Assembly: GCF_023954335.1 (NCBI RefSeq)
Contig: NZ_JAMLIE010000001.1
Span: forward strand, 2,418,001-2,482,000
Direction: 5' to 3'
Source: Aquamicrobium sp.
Lineage (GTDB): Bacteria; Pseudomonadota; Alphaproteobacteria; Rhizobiales; Rhizobiaceae
DNA length: 64,000 nt
Shown piece after piece: positions 9,835 to 19,490 of this stretch (positions within the stretch are counted from its first letter, which is position 1; the number at the start of each line of letters is the position of its first letter). Both the position numbers and the translations under genes were made by a program. The notes below the pieces were generated by a model that had not been told where the DNA came from, searched no databases, and was given only the letters and a program-made list of their open reading frames with translations.

Positions 9835-11040
9835 ATGGCGATACCGCGCACGAGACCGGACGGGCTGCCGGCGATCCTGTCCTATGGGTTTCGCCCGTTC
9901 TTCCTGTTCGGGGCCATCTATGGCGGGCTGACGGTGCTCGCCTGGGTGCCGATGCTGACCGGCGCGCTCGAGACGTCCAGCCTGTTCACGCCCGTCGACT
10001 GGCACGCCCATGAGATGCTGTTCGGCTTCCTGCCCGCCATCATCACCGGCTTCCTGCTGACGGCGATCCCCAACTGGACCGGCCGCCTGCCGGTGCAGGG
10101 CTATTCGCTGCTCGCCCTGGTCCTGCTGTGGGCCGCCGGGCGCGTCGCTATCTATTTCTCCGCCGACATCGGCTGGCTGGCGGCGATGGCGATCGATTGC
10201 GCCTTCCTTTTCGCCGTCGCCGCCGCGGCGGGAATAGAGATCGTTGCCGGGCGCAACTGGCGCAACCTCAAGGTGCTCGCCCCCGTCCTCGTCCTCTTCC
10301 TCGCCAACGTGCTGTTCCATGTCGAGGCGCAAACTTACGGCATCACCGATCTCGGCCGCAGGCTGGCGCTTTCCGCCGCCCTCGTCCTCATCATGATCAT
10401 CGGCGGGCGCATCATCCCGAGCTTCACCCGCAACTGGCTGGCGCGCGAGAATCCGGGCCGGCTGCCGATCCCGTTCGGGCGCTTCGACGGCGTGGCCATC
10501 GTCGTCTCCGCCGTCGCGCTCGGGCTGTGGACCTTCATGCCCGGCGGGCCGCTTGCCGGGCTTCTGCTCCTCGCCGCCGGCGCGCTCAACGTCGCCCGGC
10601 TGGCGCGCTGGGCGGGCGAGCGGGCCTGGCGCGACGGGCTGGTCGTCGTGCTGCACGTCGCCTATGCCTTCGTTCCGCTCGGCCTCGTCGTCTCCGGGCT
10701 CGCGGCGCTGTTTCCGGCCGCCGTCCCTGCCGTCGCCGGCATTCACGTCTTCGGCATCGGCGCGATCGGGGCGATGACCCTCGCGGTCATGACCCGCTCC
10801 ACGCTCGGCCACACCGGGCGCGAGCTGAAGGCCGACCGCGCCACCGGTCTGATCTATGTCGCCATCGTCCTGTCGACGGTGCTGCGCTTCATCGCCGCCT
10901 TCTGGCCCGGGCAAACGCCGATCCTGCATGTCTCGGCCACGCTGTGGATCGCCGCCTTCTTCGGCTTTGCCCTGCATTACGGCCCGATGGTGCTGCGCCC
11001 GCGGCTGAAGCCGCGCCAGCCGAACCCGCGCCCCGCCTGA
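9835..11040 (+). CDS. nnrS: NnrS family protein
   Basis: A 401-residue polytopic membrane protein of the NnrS family (haem- and copper-containing proteins linked to nitric oxide metabolism and tolerance). The conserved start YGFRPFFLFGAIYG, then WHAHEMLFGF, GRIIPSFTRNWL and the late MTLAVMTRSTLGHTG are family motifs; the histidines in WHAHE and the last motif are likely metal ligands. ATG at 9835 follows GGAGAT with good spacing. No denitrification genes are nearby, so a role in NO protection rather than respiration is a reasonable inference. Confidence 0.92.
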   Translation: MAIPRTRPDGLPAILSYGFRPFFLFGAIYGGLTVLAWVPMLTGALETSSLFTPVDWHAHEMLFGFLPAIITGFLLTAIPNWTGRLPVQGYSLLALVLLWAAGRVAIYFSADIGWLAAMAIDCAFLFAVAAAAGIEIVAGRNWRNLKVLAPVLVLFLANVLFHVEAQTYGITDLGRRLALSAALVLIMIIGGRIIPSFTRNWLARENPGRLPIPFGRFDGVAIVVSAVALGLWTFMPGGPLAGLLLLAAGALNVARLARWAGERAWRDGLVVVLHVAYAFVPLGLVVSGLAALFPAAVPAVAGIHVFGIGAIGAMTLAVMTRSTLGHTGRELKADRATGLIYVAIVLSTVLRFIAAFWPGQTPILHVSATLWIAAFFGFALHYGPMVLRPRLKPRQPNPRPA

Positions 11041-11185
11041 GCCTGCCGCAACGAAAAGCAAAGAATTCCGCTGCCGGCCAATCGCTGCTTGACCGCGCTT
11101 CTTCGCCAATGCGACACAATTCATGGCGTATGCTTTCATGAAGCGTGCGACGCGCAGCAAGGACGGGAGGCCGCGACAGCCGGCG

Positions 11186-12364
11186 ATGGACCAGACCACC
11201 AAGCCCAGCCAACAGCAGGAGCCGCGCTGGCTCGGCAGCACCGCGCCCGCGCGCCACGCGCTCATCCCGCCGCTGTCGCTGGCGCGCTGGCTGCTCGTCC
11301 TCGTCATCGCCGCCGGCGTCTACTTCTTCCACGGCTTCCTGGTGCCGGTGCTTGCCGCGCTGGTCATCGGCTTCGCCAGCTGGCCGGTCTATCGCGACAT
11401 CCTGCGCCGCTGCGGCGGCAACCGGGCACTGGCCGCCACCATCGCCATCCTGCTCATTCTCGCCTTCCTCATCGTGCCGCTGGTCATGGCCATCAGCTAC
11501 ACGATCCAGGAGGTCGGCATCTGGTTCACCTGGGCGGTTGAGACCAACCGCACCGGCGCGCCGACGCCCGAGTGGATGGTCGCGCTTCCCGGCATCGGCC
11601 AGTGGCTCGACGAGCAATGGTTCCGCTATATCGGCCATCCCGGCGCGCTCGGCGAACTGGTGCAGATCGTCAGCGGCGCCAATATCGGCTCGATCTACCG
11701 CGCGGTGCTGGCTGCCGGCACCGGCCTGTTCGACCTCCTGCTGACGCTGCTGTTCATGATGATCGCGCTGTTCTTCGTCTACAAGGACGGCGCCAACTTC
11801 GTCGCCCAGCTCGACACGCTCGGCGAGCGCATCCTGCCCGGGCGCTGGGGGCGCATCTCGCGCGTCGTTCCGGCCACCATCAGCTCGACCGTCATGGGCA
11901 TGACGCTGATCGCCATCGGCGAGGGCATCGTGCTCGGCATCGCCTACTGGATCGCCGGCGTGCCGTCGCCGGTGACGCTCGGCGTCATCACCGGCATCAT
12001 GGCGCTGATTCCCGGCGGCGCGCCGCTCTCCTTCACCCTCGTCTCCGTCTATCTGGTCGCGTCCGGCTCGCCCTTCGCCGGCGTCGCCCTTTTCGCCTGG
12101 GGGGCGACGGAGCTGTTCATCGTCGACAAGACGCTGCGGCCCAAGCTCGTCGGCGGGCCGATCAAGCTGCCCTTCCTGCCGACCTTTTTCGGCCTCATCG
12201 GCGGCGTCAAGACCATGGGCTTCCTCGGCCTGTTCATCGGCCCGGTGCTGATGGCGCTGCTCGTCGCGATCTGGCGCGAATGGCTCCACGAGATGCAGAC
12301 GCAGGAGGTCGTGGCGGCGGCGGAGCCTCCCGCAGTGCCGCCGGTCCTGCCAAGAGGCGAATAA
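11186..12364 (+). CDS. AI-2E family (PerM-type) transporter
   Basis: A membrane protein of about 392 residues with the typical AI-2E/PerM layout: two N-terminal membrane segments, an amphipathic soluble stretch, then a cluster of segments including VTLGVITGIMALIPGGAPLSF. Family members export varied small molecules or act as Na+/H+ antiporters; substrate not deducible. The start is uncertain: in-frame ATGs at 11123, 11138 and 11186 exist. The last precedes MDQTTKPSQQQEP and is preferred because the earlier extension is only basic residues, but its ribosome site (GGGAGG) is 15 bases away. Confidence 0.85.
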   Translation: MDQTTKPSQQQEPRWLGSTAPARHALIPPLSLARWLLVLVIAAGVYFFHGFLVPVLAALVIGFASWPVYRDILRRCGGNRALAATIAILLILAFLIVPLVMAISYTIQEVGIWFTWAVETNRTGAPTPEWMVALPGIGQWLDEQWFRYIGHPGALGELVQIVSGANIGSIYRAVLAAGTGLFDLLLTLLFMMIALFFVYKDGANFVAQLDTLGERILPGRWGRISRVVPATISSTVMGMTLIAIGEGIVLGIAYWIAGVPSPVTLGVITGIMALIPGGAPLSFTLVSVYLVASGSPFAGVALFAWGATELFIVDKTLRPKLVGGPIKLPFLPTFFGLIGGVKTMGFLGLFIGPVLMALLVAIWREWLHEMQTQEVVAAAEPPAVPPVLPRGE

Positions 12365-12563
12365 GACGCTGATTCGACGCATTTTTGTCGCGTTCCGCCT
12401 GTTCATCCCGTCAGGATTCTGCCATTGTGCGTCTGCATCAGCACAATGTTGCACATTGCCGCTCCCGCCGAATTCAGGCTTGACGGGACCGGCGGTGTCA
12501 TAGCCTTTCAACTCTCGGGCGCGCCGATGGCGGCGCGACAGATTCGGAACCCATGCATCGCGG

Positions 12564-15479
12564 ATGAACGACGCCAACCTGCTCCTGCTCCTGATCCTGC
12601 TTCCCTTCATGGGCAGTGCGCTGGCGGCGATGCTGCCGGGAAACGCCCGCAACGGCGAGGCATGGCTCTCGGGCGGGGTGGCGGTCGCCGCCTTCGCCAT
12701 CGCGGCATCGATGTTCCCCGAGGTCGCCAACGGCGGCGTGGTGCGCCGCGAGATCGAGTGGATACCCGAACTCGGGCTGAACTTCACGCTCAGGATGGAC
12801 GGCTTCGCGTGGATGTTCTCGATGCTGATCACCGGCATCGGCCTGCTCGTCGTCATCTACGCCCGCTACTACATGTCGCCGAAGGACCCGGTGCCGCGCT
12901 TCTTCTCCTTCCTGCTCGCCTTCATGGGGGCGATGCAGGGCATGGTCATCTCCGGCAACCTGATCCTGCTCGGCATCTTCTGGGAGCTGACCAGCATCTT
13001 CTCCTTCCTGCTGATCGGCTACTGGCACCACAACGCCGCCGCCCGCGACGGCGCGCGCATGGCGCTGATCATCACCGGCGTCGGCGGGCTCGGCCTGCTG
13101 GTCGGCCTCATCCTGATCGGCCACATCGTCGGCTCCTACGACCTCGACGTGGTGCTGGCCTCGGGCAACGCCATCCGCAACCACGAGCTCTACACGCCGG
13201 CGCTGCTCCTGGTGCTGCTCGGCGCGCTGACCAAGAGCGCGCAGTTCCCGTTCCATTTCTGGCTGCCCAACGCCATGGCCGCGCCGACGCCTGTCTCGGC
13301 CTATCTCCATTCGGCAACCATGGTGAAGGCCGGCGTCTTCCTGCTCGCCCGGCTGTGGCCGGTGCTGTCCGGCACCGACGAATGGTTCCTGATCGTCGGC
13401 ATCACCGGGATGGCAACGCTGCTGCTCGGCGCCTATTTCGCCATCTTCCAGCAGGATTTGAAGGGTCTGCTCGCCTATTCGACGATCAGCCATCTCGGCC
13501 TCATCACCACGCTGCTCAGTCTCGGCAGCCCGCTGGCGGCCGTCGCCGCGATCTTCCACATGATGAACCACGCCACCTTCAAGGCGTCGCTGTTCATGGC
13601 CGCCGGCATCATCGACCACGAGGCCGGCACGCGCGACATGCGCAAGCTGTCGGGCCTGTTCTCCTTCCTGCCGATCACGGCGACGCTCGCCATGGTGGCG
13701 AGCGCGGCGATGGCGGGCGTTCCGCTGCTCAACGGCTTCCTGTCGAAGGAGATGTTCTTCGCCGAGACACTGGAGCAGCATCACGGCTCGATCATCGACG
13801 GCATGGCGCCCTATGCGGCGACCATCGCCAGCGCCTTCGCCGTCGCCTATTCGGTGCGCTTCATCCACACCGTGTTCTTCGGGCCGAAGCCGGTCGACCT
13901 GCCGCGCGAGCCGCACGAGCCGCCGCACTGGATGCGCCTGCCGATCGAACTCCTGGTGCTGATCTGCCTCATCGTCGGCATCATCCCCGGCATGACCGTC
14001 GGGCCATATCTCCATGCCGCCGTGGTCGCGGTGCTCGGCGACCGCACGCCCGAATACAGCCTTGCGGTCTGGCACGGCATCAACACGCCGCTGATCATGA
14101 GCACGGTGGCGCTGATCGGCGGCGTGCTGCTCTACCTTTCCCTGCGCACCTATCTGGCGCGCGGCGAGGACGGGCCGCCGCTGTTCCGCGAGCTGCAGGG
14201 CAAGCGCATCTTCGAGCGCATCCTCGTCACCATCTCGTGGCGCTGGGCGCGCTGGCTCGAGGGCCATCTCGGCACAAGGCGCCTGCAGCCGCAGCTTCGC
14301 CTCGTCGTCTCCATCGCCTTCGTCGCCGCGCTGTGGCCGCTGTTCGCCGGCGGGTTCAATCCCGGCTGGCCGAGCCTTGCCGGCGTCGACCCGGTGTTCG
14401 CCGCCATCTGGGCCGTCGGGGCGATCTGCGCCGTCGGCGCCGCCTACCAGGCCAAGTATCACCGGCTGGCGGCGCTGATCCTGATGGGCGGCGCGGGGAT
14501 CGTCACCTGCGTCACCTTCATCTGGTTCTCCGCGCCCGACCTCGCCGTCACCCAGCTCGTCGTCGAGATCGTCACCACGGTGCTGATCCTGCTCGGCCTG
14601 CGCTGGCTGCCCAAGCGCATCGAGAAGGTCGACAATTCGGCGCGGCCCATCGCCCGCATGCGCCGCCACCGCGACTTCTTCCTCGCGCTCGTGTGCGGCA
14701 CGGGCATGACCATGATCGCCTATGCGATCATGACGACCCCGTCGCCCGACACCATCGCCGATTTCTTCCTGACCCGCGCCTATACGGAAGGCGGCGGCAC
14801 CAACGTCGTCAACGTCATCCTCGTCGATTTCCGCGGCTTTGACACCTTCGGAGAGATCACGGTGCTGGGCATCGTCGCGCTGACCGTGTTCGCGCTGCTG
14901 CGCCGCTTCCGCCCCGCCGCCGACAGCGTCGGCGTGCCCGAGCAGCAGCGCATCCAGAACGCCTTCGACGACGAGCGGCCCGACCGCGAGGTCGGCGAGA
15001 CCGTGCGCGACTATCTGCTCGTCCCCTCGGTCATCATGCAGTGGATGTTCCCGGTCATCATCCTGCTCGCGGCCTACGTCTTCCTGCGCGGGCACGACCT
15101 GCCGGGCGGCGGCTTCGCCGCCGGCATCATCATGGCGATCGGCTTCCTCCTGCAGTATATTGGCGGCGGCACCCGCTGGGTCGAGGACCGCCTGCGCATC
15201 CTGCCGGTGCGCTGGATCGGCTCCGGCCTGCTGCTCGCCGCATTCACCGGCATCGGCGCGTGGCTGTTCGGCATGCCGTTCCTGACCTCGTACTTCCAGT
15301 ACACGGACATCCCGTTCATCGGCAAAGTGCCGACGGCCTCGGCCCTGCTGTTCGATCTCGGCGTGTTCTCGCTCGTCGTCGGCGCGACCGTGCTGATGCT
15401 CATCGCGCTCGCCCACCAGTCGGTGCGCAGCCATCGCGTGCGCGCCGTCGAGGCGGCCAAGGCCGAGGAGGACGCCTGA
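12564..15479 (+). CDS. phaA: Mrp/Pha cation:proton antiporter subunit A (A+B fusion)
   Basis: 971-residue core subunit of the multisubunit Na+(K+)/H+ antiporter. Residues 1 to about 650 resemble NuoL-type proton-channel subunits (e.g. FHFWLPNAMAAPTPVSAYLHSATMV is the NuoL/MrpA hallmark region). The tail from about residue 800 carries the MrpB domain (FLRGHDLPGGGFAAGIIMA). The A-B fusion is the usual form in rhizobia (PhaA/PhaAB), so a separate B gene is absent as expected. First gene of a six-gene run with 1-4 base overlaps. It lies after a gap of about 200 bases holding an AT-richer stretch, probably the operon promoter. Confidence 0.95.
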   Translation: MNDANLLLLLILLPFMGSALAAMLPGNARNGEAWLSGGVAVAAFAIAASMFPEVANGGVVRREIEWIPELGLNFTLRMDGFAWMFSMLITGIGLLVVIYARYYMSPKDPVPRFFSFLLAFMGAMQGMVISGNLILLGIFWELTSIFSFLLIGYWHHNAAARDGARMALIITGVGGLGLLVGLILIGHIVGSYDLDVVLASGNAIRNHELYTPALLLVLLGALTKSAQFPFHFWLPNAMAAPTPVSAYLHSATMVKAGVFLLARLWPVLSGTDEWFLIVGITGMATLLLGAYFAIFQQDLKGLLAYSTISHLGLITTLLSLGSPLAAVAAIFHMMNHATFKASLFMAAGIIDHEAGTRDMRKLSGLFSFLPITATLAMVASAAMAGVPLLNGFLSKEMFFAETLEQHHGSIIDGMAPYAATIASAFAVAYSVRFIHTVFFGPKPVDLPREPHEPPHWMRLPIELLVLICLIVGIIPGMTVGPYLHAAVVAVLGDRTPEYSLAVWHGINTPLIMSTVALIGGVLLYLSLRTYLARGEDGPPLFRELQGKRIFERILVTISWRWARWLEGHLGTRRLQPQLRLVVSIAFVAALWPLFAGGFNPGWPSLAGVDPVFAAIWAVGAICAVGAAYQAKYHRLAALILMGGAGIVTCVTFIWFSAPDLAVTQLVVEIVTTVLILLGLRWLPKRIEKVDNSARPIARMRRHRDFFLALVCGTGMTMIAYAIMTTPSPDTIADFFLTRAYTEGGGTNVVNVILVDFRGFDTFGEITVLGIVALTVFALLRRFRPAADSVGVPEQQRIQNAFDDERPDREVGETVRDYLLVPSVIMQWMFPVIILLAAYVFLRGHDLPGGGFAAGIIMAIGFLLQYIGGGTRWVEDRLRILPVRWIGSGLLLAAFTGIGAWLFGMPFLTSYFQYTDIPFIGKVPTASALLFDLGVFSLVVGATVLMLIALAHQSVRSHRVRAVEAAKAEEDA

Positions 15480-15823
15480 TGGAACTCGTCCTCTCCCTCG
15501 GCATCGGCATCCTGACCGGCTCGGGCGTGTGGCTCCTGCTGCGCCCGCGCACCTATCAGGTCATCATCGGGCTGGCCCTTTTGTCCTATGCGGTCAACCT
15601 GTTCATCTTCTCGATGGGGCGTCTCAAGGTGAACGCGCCGCCGATCCTGCCCGGCGCGGCCGAGATCGACCCCGCCACCTTCGCCGATCCGGTGCCGCAG
15701 GCGCTGGTGCTCACCGCCATCGTCATCGGCTTCGCCACCACGGCGCTGTTCCTCGTCGTGCTGCTCGCCGCGCGCGGCCTGACCGGCACCGACCATGTCG
15801 ACGGCAGGGAGCCGGAACGGTGA
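15479..15823 (+). CDS. phaC2: Antiporter subunit C
   Basis: 114-residue, three-segment membrane subunit homologous to NuoK. TYQVIIGLALLSYAVNLFIFSMGR and DPVPQALVLTAIVIGFATTA are the MrpC/NuoK pattern with the conserved membrane glutamine/aspartate region. The start codon overlaps the subunit A stop (TGATG), the stop overlaps subunit D. In rhizobial naming this is PhaC of the pH-adaptation operon, and it must not be confused with the PHA synthase phaC at 25.7 kb; mnhC/mrpC are equivalent symbols. Confidence 0.94.
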   Translation: MELVLSLGIGILTGSGVWLLLRPRTYQVIIGLALLSYAVNLFIFSMGRLKVNAPPILPGAAEIDPATFADPVPQALVLTAIVIGFATTALFLVVLLAARGLTGTDHVDGREPER

Positions 15824-17460
15824 TCGTCGCTCCCGAACATCTCGTCATCGCACCGGTGGTGCTGCCGATGGTGGCTGGCGCGCTGCTGCTGTTCTTCGAC
15901 GACCGCGAGCGCCTGCTCAAGGCGACCGTGTCGATCATGACGGCCGTCGCGCTGCTCGCCATCTCGGTGACGCTGCTCATCGCCGCCCATTCCGGCGGCG
16001 AGCCGGGGGCGGGGCGCATCGTCGTCTATCTGCTCGGCAACTGGCCGCCGCCCTTCGCCATCCTCCTCGTGCTCGACCGCCTGTCGGCGATGATGCTGGT
16101 GCTGTCGTCGGTGCTGGCCATCCCCGCGCTGATCTTCTCGATCGGCCGCTGGCAGAAGGCCGGCCCGCACTTCCACACGCTGTTCCTGTTCCTGCTGATG
16201 GGGCTGAACGGCGCGTTCCTGACCGGCGACCTCTTCAACCTCTTCGTCTTCTTCGAGGTGATGCTGGCCGCATCCTACGGCCTTGCTCTGCACGGCTCAG
16301 GCACGCAGCGCGTGCGCGCCGGCATGCATTACATCGCCATCAATCTCGCCGCCTCGCTGCTGTTCCTGATCGGCGTGTCGCTGATCTACGGCGTCACCGG
16401 CACGCTCAACATGGCCGACCTGATCCTGCGCATCCCGGGGGTGCCGCCGGAAAGCCGCATGATGCTGGAGGCGGGCGCGGCGATCCTCGGCGTCGCATTC
16501 CTCATCAAGGCCGGCATGTGGCCGCTCTCCTTCTGGCTGCCGACCATGTACACGGCAGCACCCGCGCCGGTGGCGGCGATCTTCGCGATCATGAGCAAGG
16601 TCGGCGTCTACGTCATCCTGCGCCTGTCGCTGCTGTTCTCGGCCGCCGGCATGCCCGAGGGCACGTCGAGCTTCGGCTGGCAGCTGCTGTTCCTCGGCGG
16701 CATGGCGACCATCGCCTTCGGGGCCATCGGCGTCCTTGCCTCGCAGGCACTCGGGCGGCTCGCCGGCTATTCGGTGCTCGTCTCCTCGGGCACGCTGCTC
16801 GCCGCCATGGGCCTGTCGCAGACCGGCGTCACCGCCGGCGCGCTGTTCTACCTCATCAGCTCGACGCTGACGATTTCCGCCTTCTTCCTGCTGATCGAGC
16901 TGGTCGAGCGCGGGCAGGACGCCTTCGCCAACGTGCTCGCCGTAACGCAGGAGGCCTTCGGCGAGGGCGAGGAAGACGAGGAGGTCGAGCCGGAGGTCGG
17001 CGTCACGATTCCCGCGACGCTCGCCATTCTCGGCATCAGCTTCGGCCTGTGCGGCATCCTGCTCGCCGGCCTGCCGCCGCTGCCCGGCTTCCTCGCCAAG
17101 TTCGCGATGCTGACCGCCATGTTCAACCCGCTCGGGCTCGGCGAGGCGGGCGAGATCGGGGCGGCCTCGTGGTGGCTCGCCACGCTGCTGATCCTGTCGG
17201 GCCTGTCCGCGCTGATCGCGATGAGCCGCGCCGGTATCCGCGCCTTCTGGGCGCCGGTCGATATCGTGGTGCCGCGCGTCCTGCTGATCGAGATCGTGCC
17301 GGTCGGCATGCTGCTGGCGGCGACGCTGTTCCTGACCGTGCAGGCCGGGCCGGTCATGCGCTTCATGGAGGCGACTGCCGAGGGTCTGCACCAGCCCTGG
17401 TCCTATGTCGAGAAGGTGATGGAGCAGCCGCGCGCCACCGGCCGGGAGGCGCCGCGATGA
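15820..17460 (+). CDS. phaD: Antiporter subunit D
   Basis: 546-residue membrane subunit homologous to NuoM/NuoN. LIKAGMWPLSFWLPTMYTAAPAPVAAIFA is the conserved trans-membrane lysine region used for proton translocation. The start is GTG at 15820, overlapping the C stop by 4 bases (GTGA); the stop overlaps subunit E by ATGA. An acidic insert EGEEDEEVEPEVG lies near residue 390. With subunit A it forms the cation/proton path. Equivalent names are mnhD and mrpD. Confidence 0.95.
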   Translation: MIVAPEHLVIAPVVLPMVAGALLLFFDDRERLLKATVSIMTAVALLAISVTLLIAAHSGGEPGAGRIVVYLLGNWPPPFAILLVLDRLSAMMLVLSSVLAIPALIFSIGRWQKAGPHFHTLFLFLLMGLNGAFLTGDLFNLFVFFEVMLAASYGLALHGSGTQRVRAGMHYIAINLAASLLFLIGVSLIYGVTGTLNMADLILRIPGVPPESRMMLEAGAAILGVAFLIKAGMWPLSFWLPTMYTAAPAPVAAIFAIMSKVGVYVILRLSLLFSAAGMPEGTSSFGWQLLFLGGMATIAFGAIGVLASQALGRLAGYSVLVSSGTLLAAMGLSQTGVTAGALFYLISSTLTISAFFLLIELVERGQDAFANVLAVTQEAFGEGEEDEEVEPEVGVTIPATLAILGISFGLCGILLAGLPPLPGFLAKFAMLTAMFNPLGLGEAGEIGAASWWLATLLILSGLSALIAMSRAGIRAFWAPVDIVVPRVLLIEIVPVGMLLAATLFLTVQAGPVMRFMEATAEGLHQPWSYVEKVMEQPRATGREAPR

Positions 17461-17942
17461 GCCGCATCGTCCCGTACCCGCTGATGATGGCCTCGCTGGT
17501 CGTGGTGTGGCTCGCGCTCACCAGCTTCTCGCTTGGCCAGCTCATTGTCGCCGTCGCCGTCGCGCTCGTGGCGGGGCAGGGGCTTGCAGCGCTGCACCCG
17601 GCCAAGCCTCGCCTGCGTCGCTGGGAGCTGATCCCCAAGCTGATCGGCATCGTGCTCTACGACATCGTGCGCTCCAACATCGCCGTGGTCTCGATCATCC
17701 TCGGCGGCCCGCGCCGCGCGCGGCGCTCCGGCTTCGTCTCGATCCCGCTCGACCTGCGCGACCCGACGGGCCTCGCCGTGCTCTCGGTTATCATCACCTC
17801 GACGCCCGGCACGGCGTGGTTCGACTACAATTCCGCGCGCGGCATGCTGCTCGTCCATGTCTTCGACCTGGTGGACGAGGAGGGCTGGCGCGACCTGATC
17901 AAGAACCGCTACGAACACATGCTGATGGAGATCTTCGAATGA
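17457..17942 (+). CDS. phaE: Antiporter subunit E
   Basis: 161 residues with two to three N-terminal membrane segments and a soluble C-terminal domain containing SVIITSTPGTAW and LLVHVFDL, the MrpE/PhaE pattern. It is needed for assembly and activity of the antiporter rather than for ion binding itself. It overlaps both neighbours by ATGA. Confidence 0.94.
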   Translation: MSRIVPYPLMMASLVVVWLALTSFSLGQLIVAVAVALVAGQGLAALHPAKPRLRRWELIPKLIGIVLYDIVRSNIAVVSIILGGPRRARRSGFVSIPLDLRDPTGLAVLSVIITSTPGTAWFDYNSARGMLLVHVFDLVDEEGWRDLIKNRYEHMLMEIFE

Positions 17943-18220
17943 GCGAGACGATCCTCTCCGTCGCCGTCACCGCCGCCCAGGTCATGCTGGCCGCCGCCAT
18001 GGCGCTGGCGCTGGCGCGGATGATCCGCGGGCCGCGCGCGCAGGACCGCGTGCTCGGCCTCGACACGCTCTATGTCAACGCCATGCTGATGCTGCTGGTC
18101 TTCGGAATCCGCACCGGCTCGACGCTCTATTTCGAGGCCGCGCTCGTCATCGCCATCCTCGGCTTCGTGGCGACGGCGGCGCTCGCCAAGTTCCTGATGC
18201 GCGGCGAGGTGATCGAATGA
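17939..18220 (+). CDS. phaF: Antiporter subunit F
   Basis: 93-residue, three-segment membrane subunit. ARMIRGPRAQDRVLGLDTLYVNAM is the MrpF signature (P-x-x-x-D-R-x-x-x-x-D). ATGA overlaps on both sides keep it in the same operon. Confidence 0.94.
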   Translation: MSETILSVAVTAAQVMLAAAMALALARMIRGPRAQDRVLGLDTLYVNAMLMLLVFGIRTGSTLYFEAALVIAILGFVATAALAKFLMRGEVIE

Positions 18221-18630
18221 GCCACGCCGCCGATCTTCCGCTCTGGGCGGCGATCCTCGTCGCGGCCTTCCTGCTCGTCGGCGCGGGGCTGACGCTGATC
18301 GGCTCCTGGGGCTTCTTCCGGCTGAAATCCTTCTACGACCGCATCCATGCGCCGACGCTCAGCACGAGCTGGGGCACCGGCGCGATCGTGATGGCGTCGA
18401 TGATCTGCTTCACCGTGCTGCAATCGCGCCTCGTCATCCACGAGATCCTCATCGGCATCTTCGTGACGGTGACGATGCCGGTGACGCTGATGCTGCTCGG
18501 CCGCGCCGCGCTCTATCGCGACCGCGCCGAGACGAACCCCGACGTGCCGGCGATGGACCCGCCGAAAGGGTCGCTCGTCGTCTCCGGCGAGACGGAGCCG
18601 GCGGCCGGACAGGACGCGGCACAAACGTGA
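18217..18630 (+). CDS. phaG: Antiporter subunit G
   Basis: 137-residue last subunit of the operon. Three membrane segments, with GSWGFFRLKSFYDRIHAPTLSTSWGT as the MrpG family core. The C-terminal 30 residues are polar and variable. About 140 bases follow before the next gene; no clear terminator was seen. Confidence 0.94.
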   Translation: MSHAADLPLWAAILVAAFLLVGAGLTLIGSWGFFRLKSFYDRIHAPTLSTSWGTGAIVMASMICFTVLQSRLVIHEILIGIFVTVTMPVTLMLLGRAALYRDRAETNPDVPAMDPPKGSLVVSGETEPAAGQDAAQT

Positions 18631-18767
18631 GGCGATTGCGGCAGGACAAGGAAACGACGCGTCCCGCGCCTTAGGCTTCGATCATGGCGCCCGCCGCTGC
18701 CGGAAGCCGGCGACAGGGGCGAGAGGAAGCGAGCGGGACAACACCGGTAAGGGAGCGCGGCGCAGCC

Positions 18768-19490
18768 ATGCAATCGGTCACGCGGCAGATCATCGCTGGT
18801 GTGCTCACCATCATCCCGCTCGGCGTCACCGCGTGGATCCTGTGGTTCGCGGTCGACATGCTGATCTGGATCGGCCGGCCGGCGACATTCGCGCTGTCCG
18901 GAGCGTTGCGCCCGACCTCGCCCGATCTCGCCGACCTCATCCTCGAAGGCTGGTTCCAGTCGGCGGTGGCGCTGGTCCTCGCGCTGCTGTTCCTCTACCT
19001 CATCGGCCGCACCGCCAACGCGGTGCTGGGGCGGCGTCTCCTCCATGCCTTCGACCGGCTGGTCGAGGCCGTGCCGTTCGCCCGCACCGTCTACGGCGCG
19101 ACGCAGACGCTGATCCGCTCGCTCGGCGGCGACGGCACGCCGACCGGCCAGCGCGTGGTGCTGATCGAGTTCCCGTCCGAGCACATGCGCGCCGTCGGCA
19201 TCGTCACGCGCGTCTTCCCGGCGAGGGGGAGCAATCCCGAGCTCGCCGCCGTCTACGTGCCGACGACGCCCAACCCGACATCCGGCTTCGTCGAGATCGT
19301 GCCGACCTCGCGGCTGGTCTGGCTCGACTGGACCAAGAACGACGCCATGGCCTTCATCGTCTCCGGCGGCGCGATGGCGCCCGAGAACGCGCCGATCGAG
19401 TGGCCCGATATGCCCCCGGCCGGGCCGTCTATTCTTCCTGCCGGGAAAACTGCCAGCGCTCGAAGCCGAGCACCACGAAAAGCGCCATGA
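18768..19490 (+). CDS. DUF502 membrane protein
   Basis: 240-residue inner-membrane protein of the DUF502 family: two membrane segments near the N-terminus (ITRQI-like opening VTRQIIAGVLTIIPLGVTAWILW; then LILEGWFQSAVALVLALLFLYLIG), followed by a soluble domain with VFPTTPNPTSGF-like VYVPTTPNPTSGFVEIVP. Function unknown. ATG at 18768 preferred over an upstream in-frame ATG at 18684 because the family N-terminus begins there and GGGAGCG lies before it. Its last 62 bases overlap the convergent gene on the other strand. Confidence 0.88.
   Translation: MQSVTRQIIAGVLTIIPLGVTAWILWFAVDMLIWIGRPATFALSGALRPTSPDLADLILEGWFQSAVALVLALLFLYLIGRTANAVLGRRLLHAFDRLVEAVPFARTVYGATQTLIRSLGGDGTPTGQRVVLIEFPSEHMRAVGIVTRVFPARGSNPELAAVYVPTTPNPTSGFVEIVPTSRLVWLDWTKNDAMAFIVSGGAMAPENAPIEWPDMPPAGPSILPAGKTASARSRAPRKAP

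Noticed and set aside
18684..18767. N-terminal extension of the DUF502 protein
   Set aside because: Adds 28 basic low-complexity residues not expected in the family; better ribosome site at 18768.
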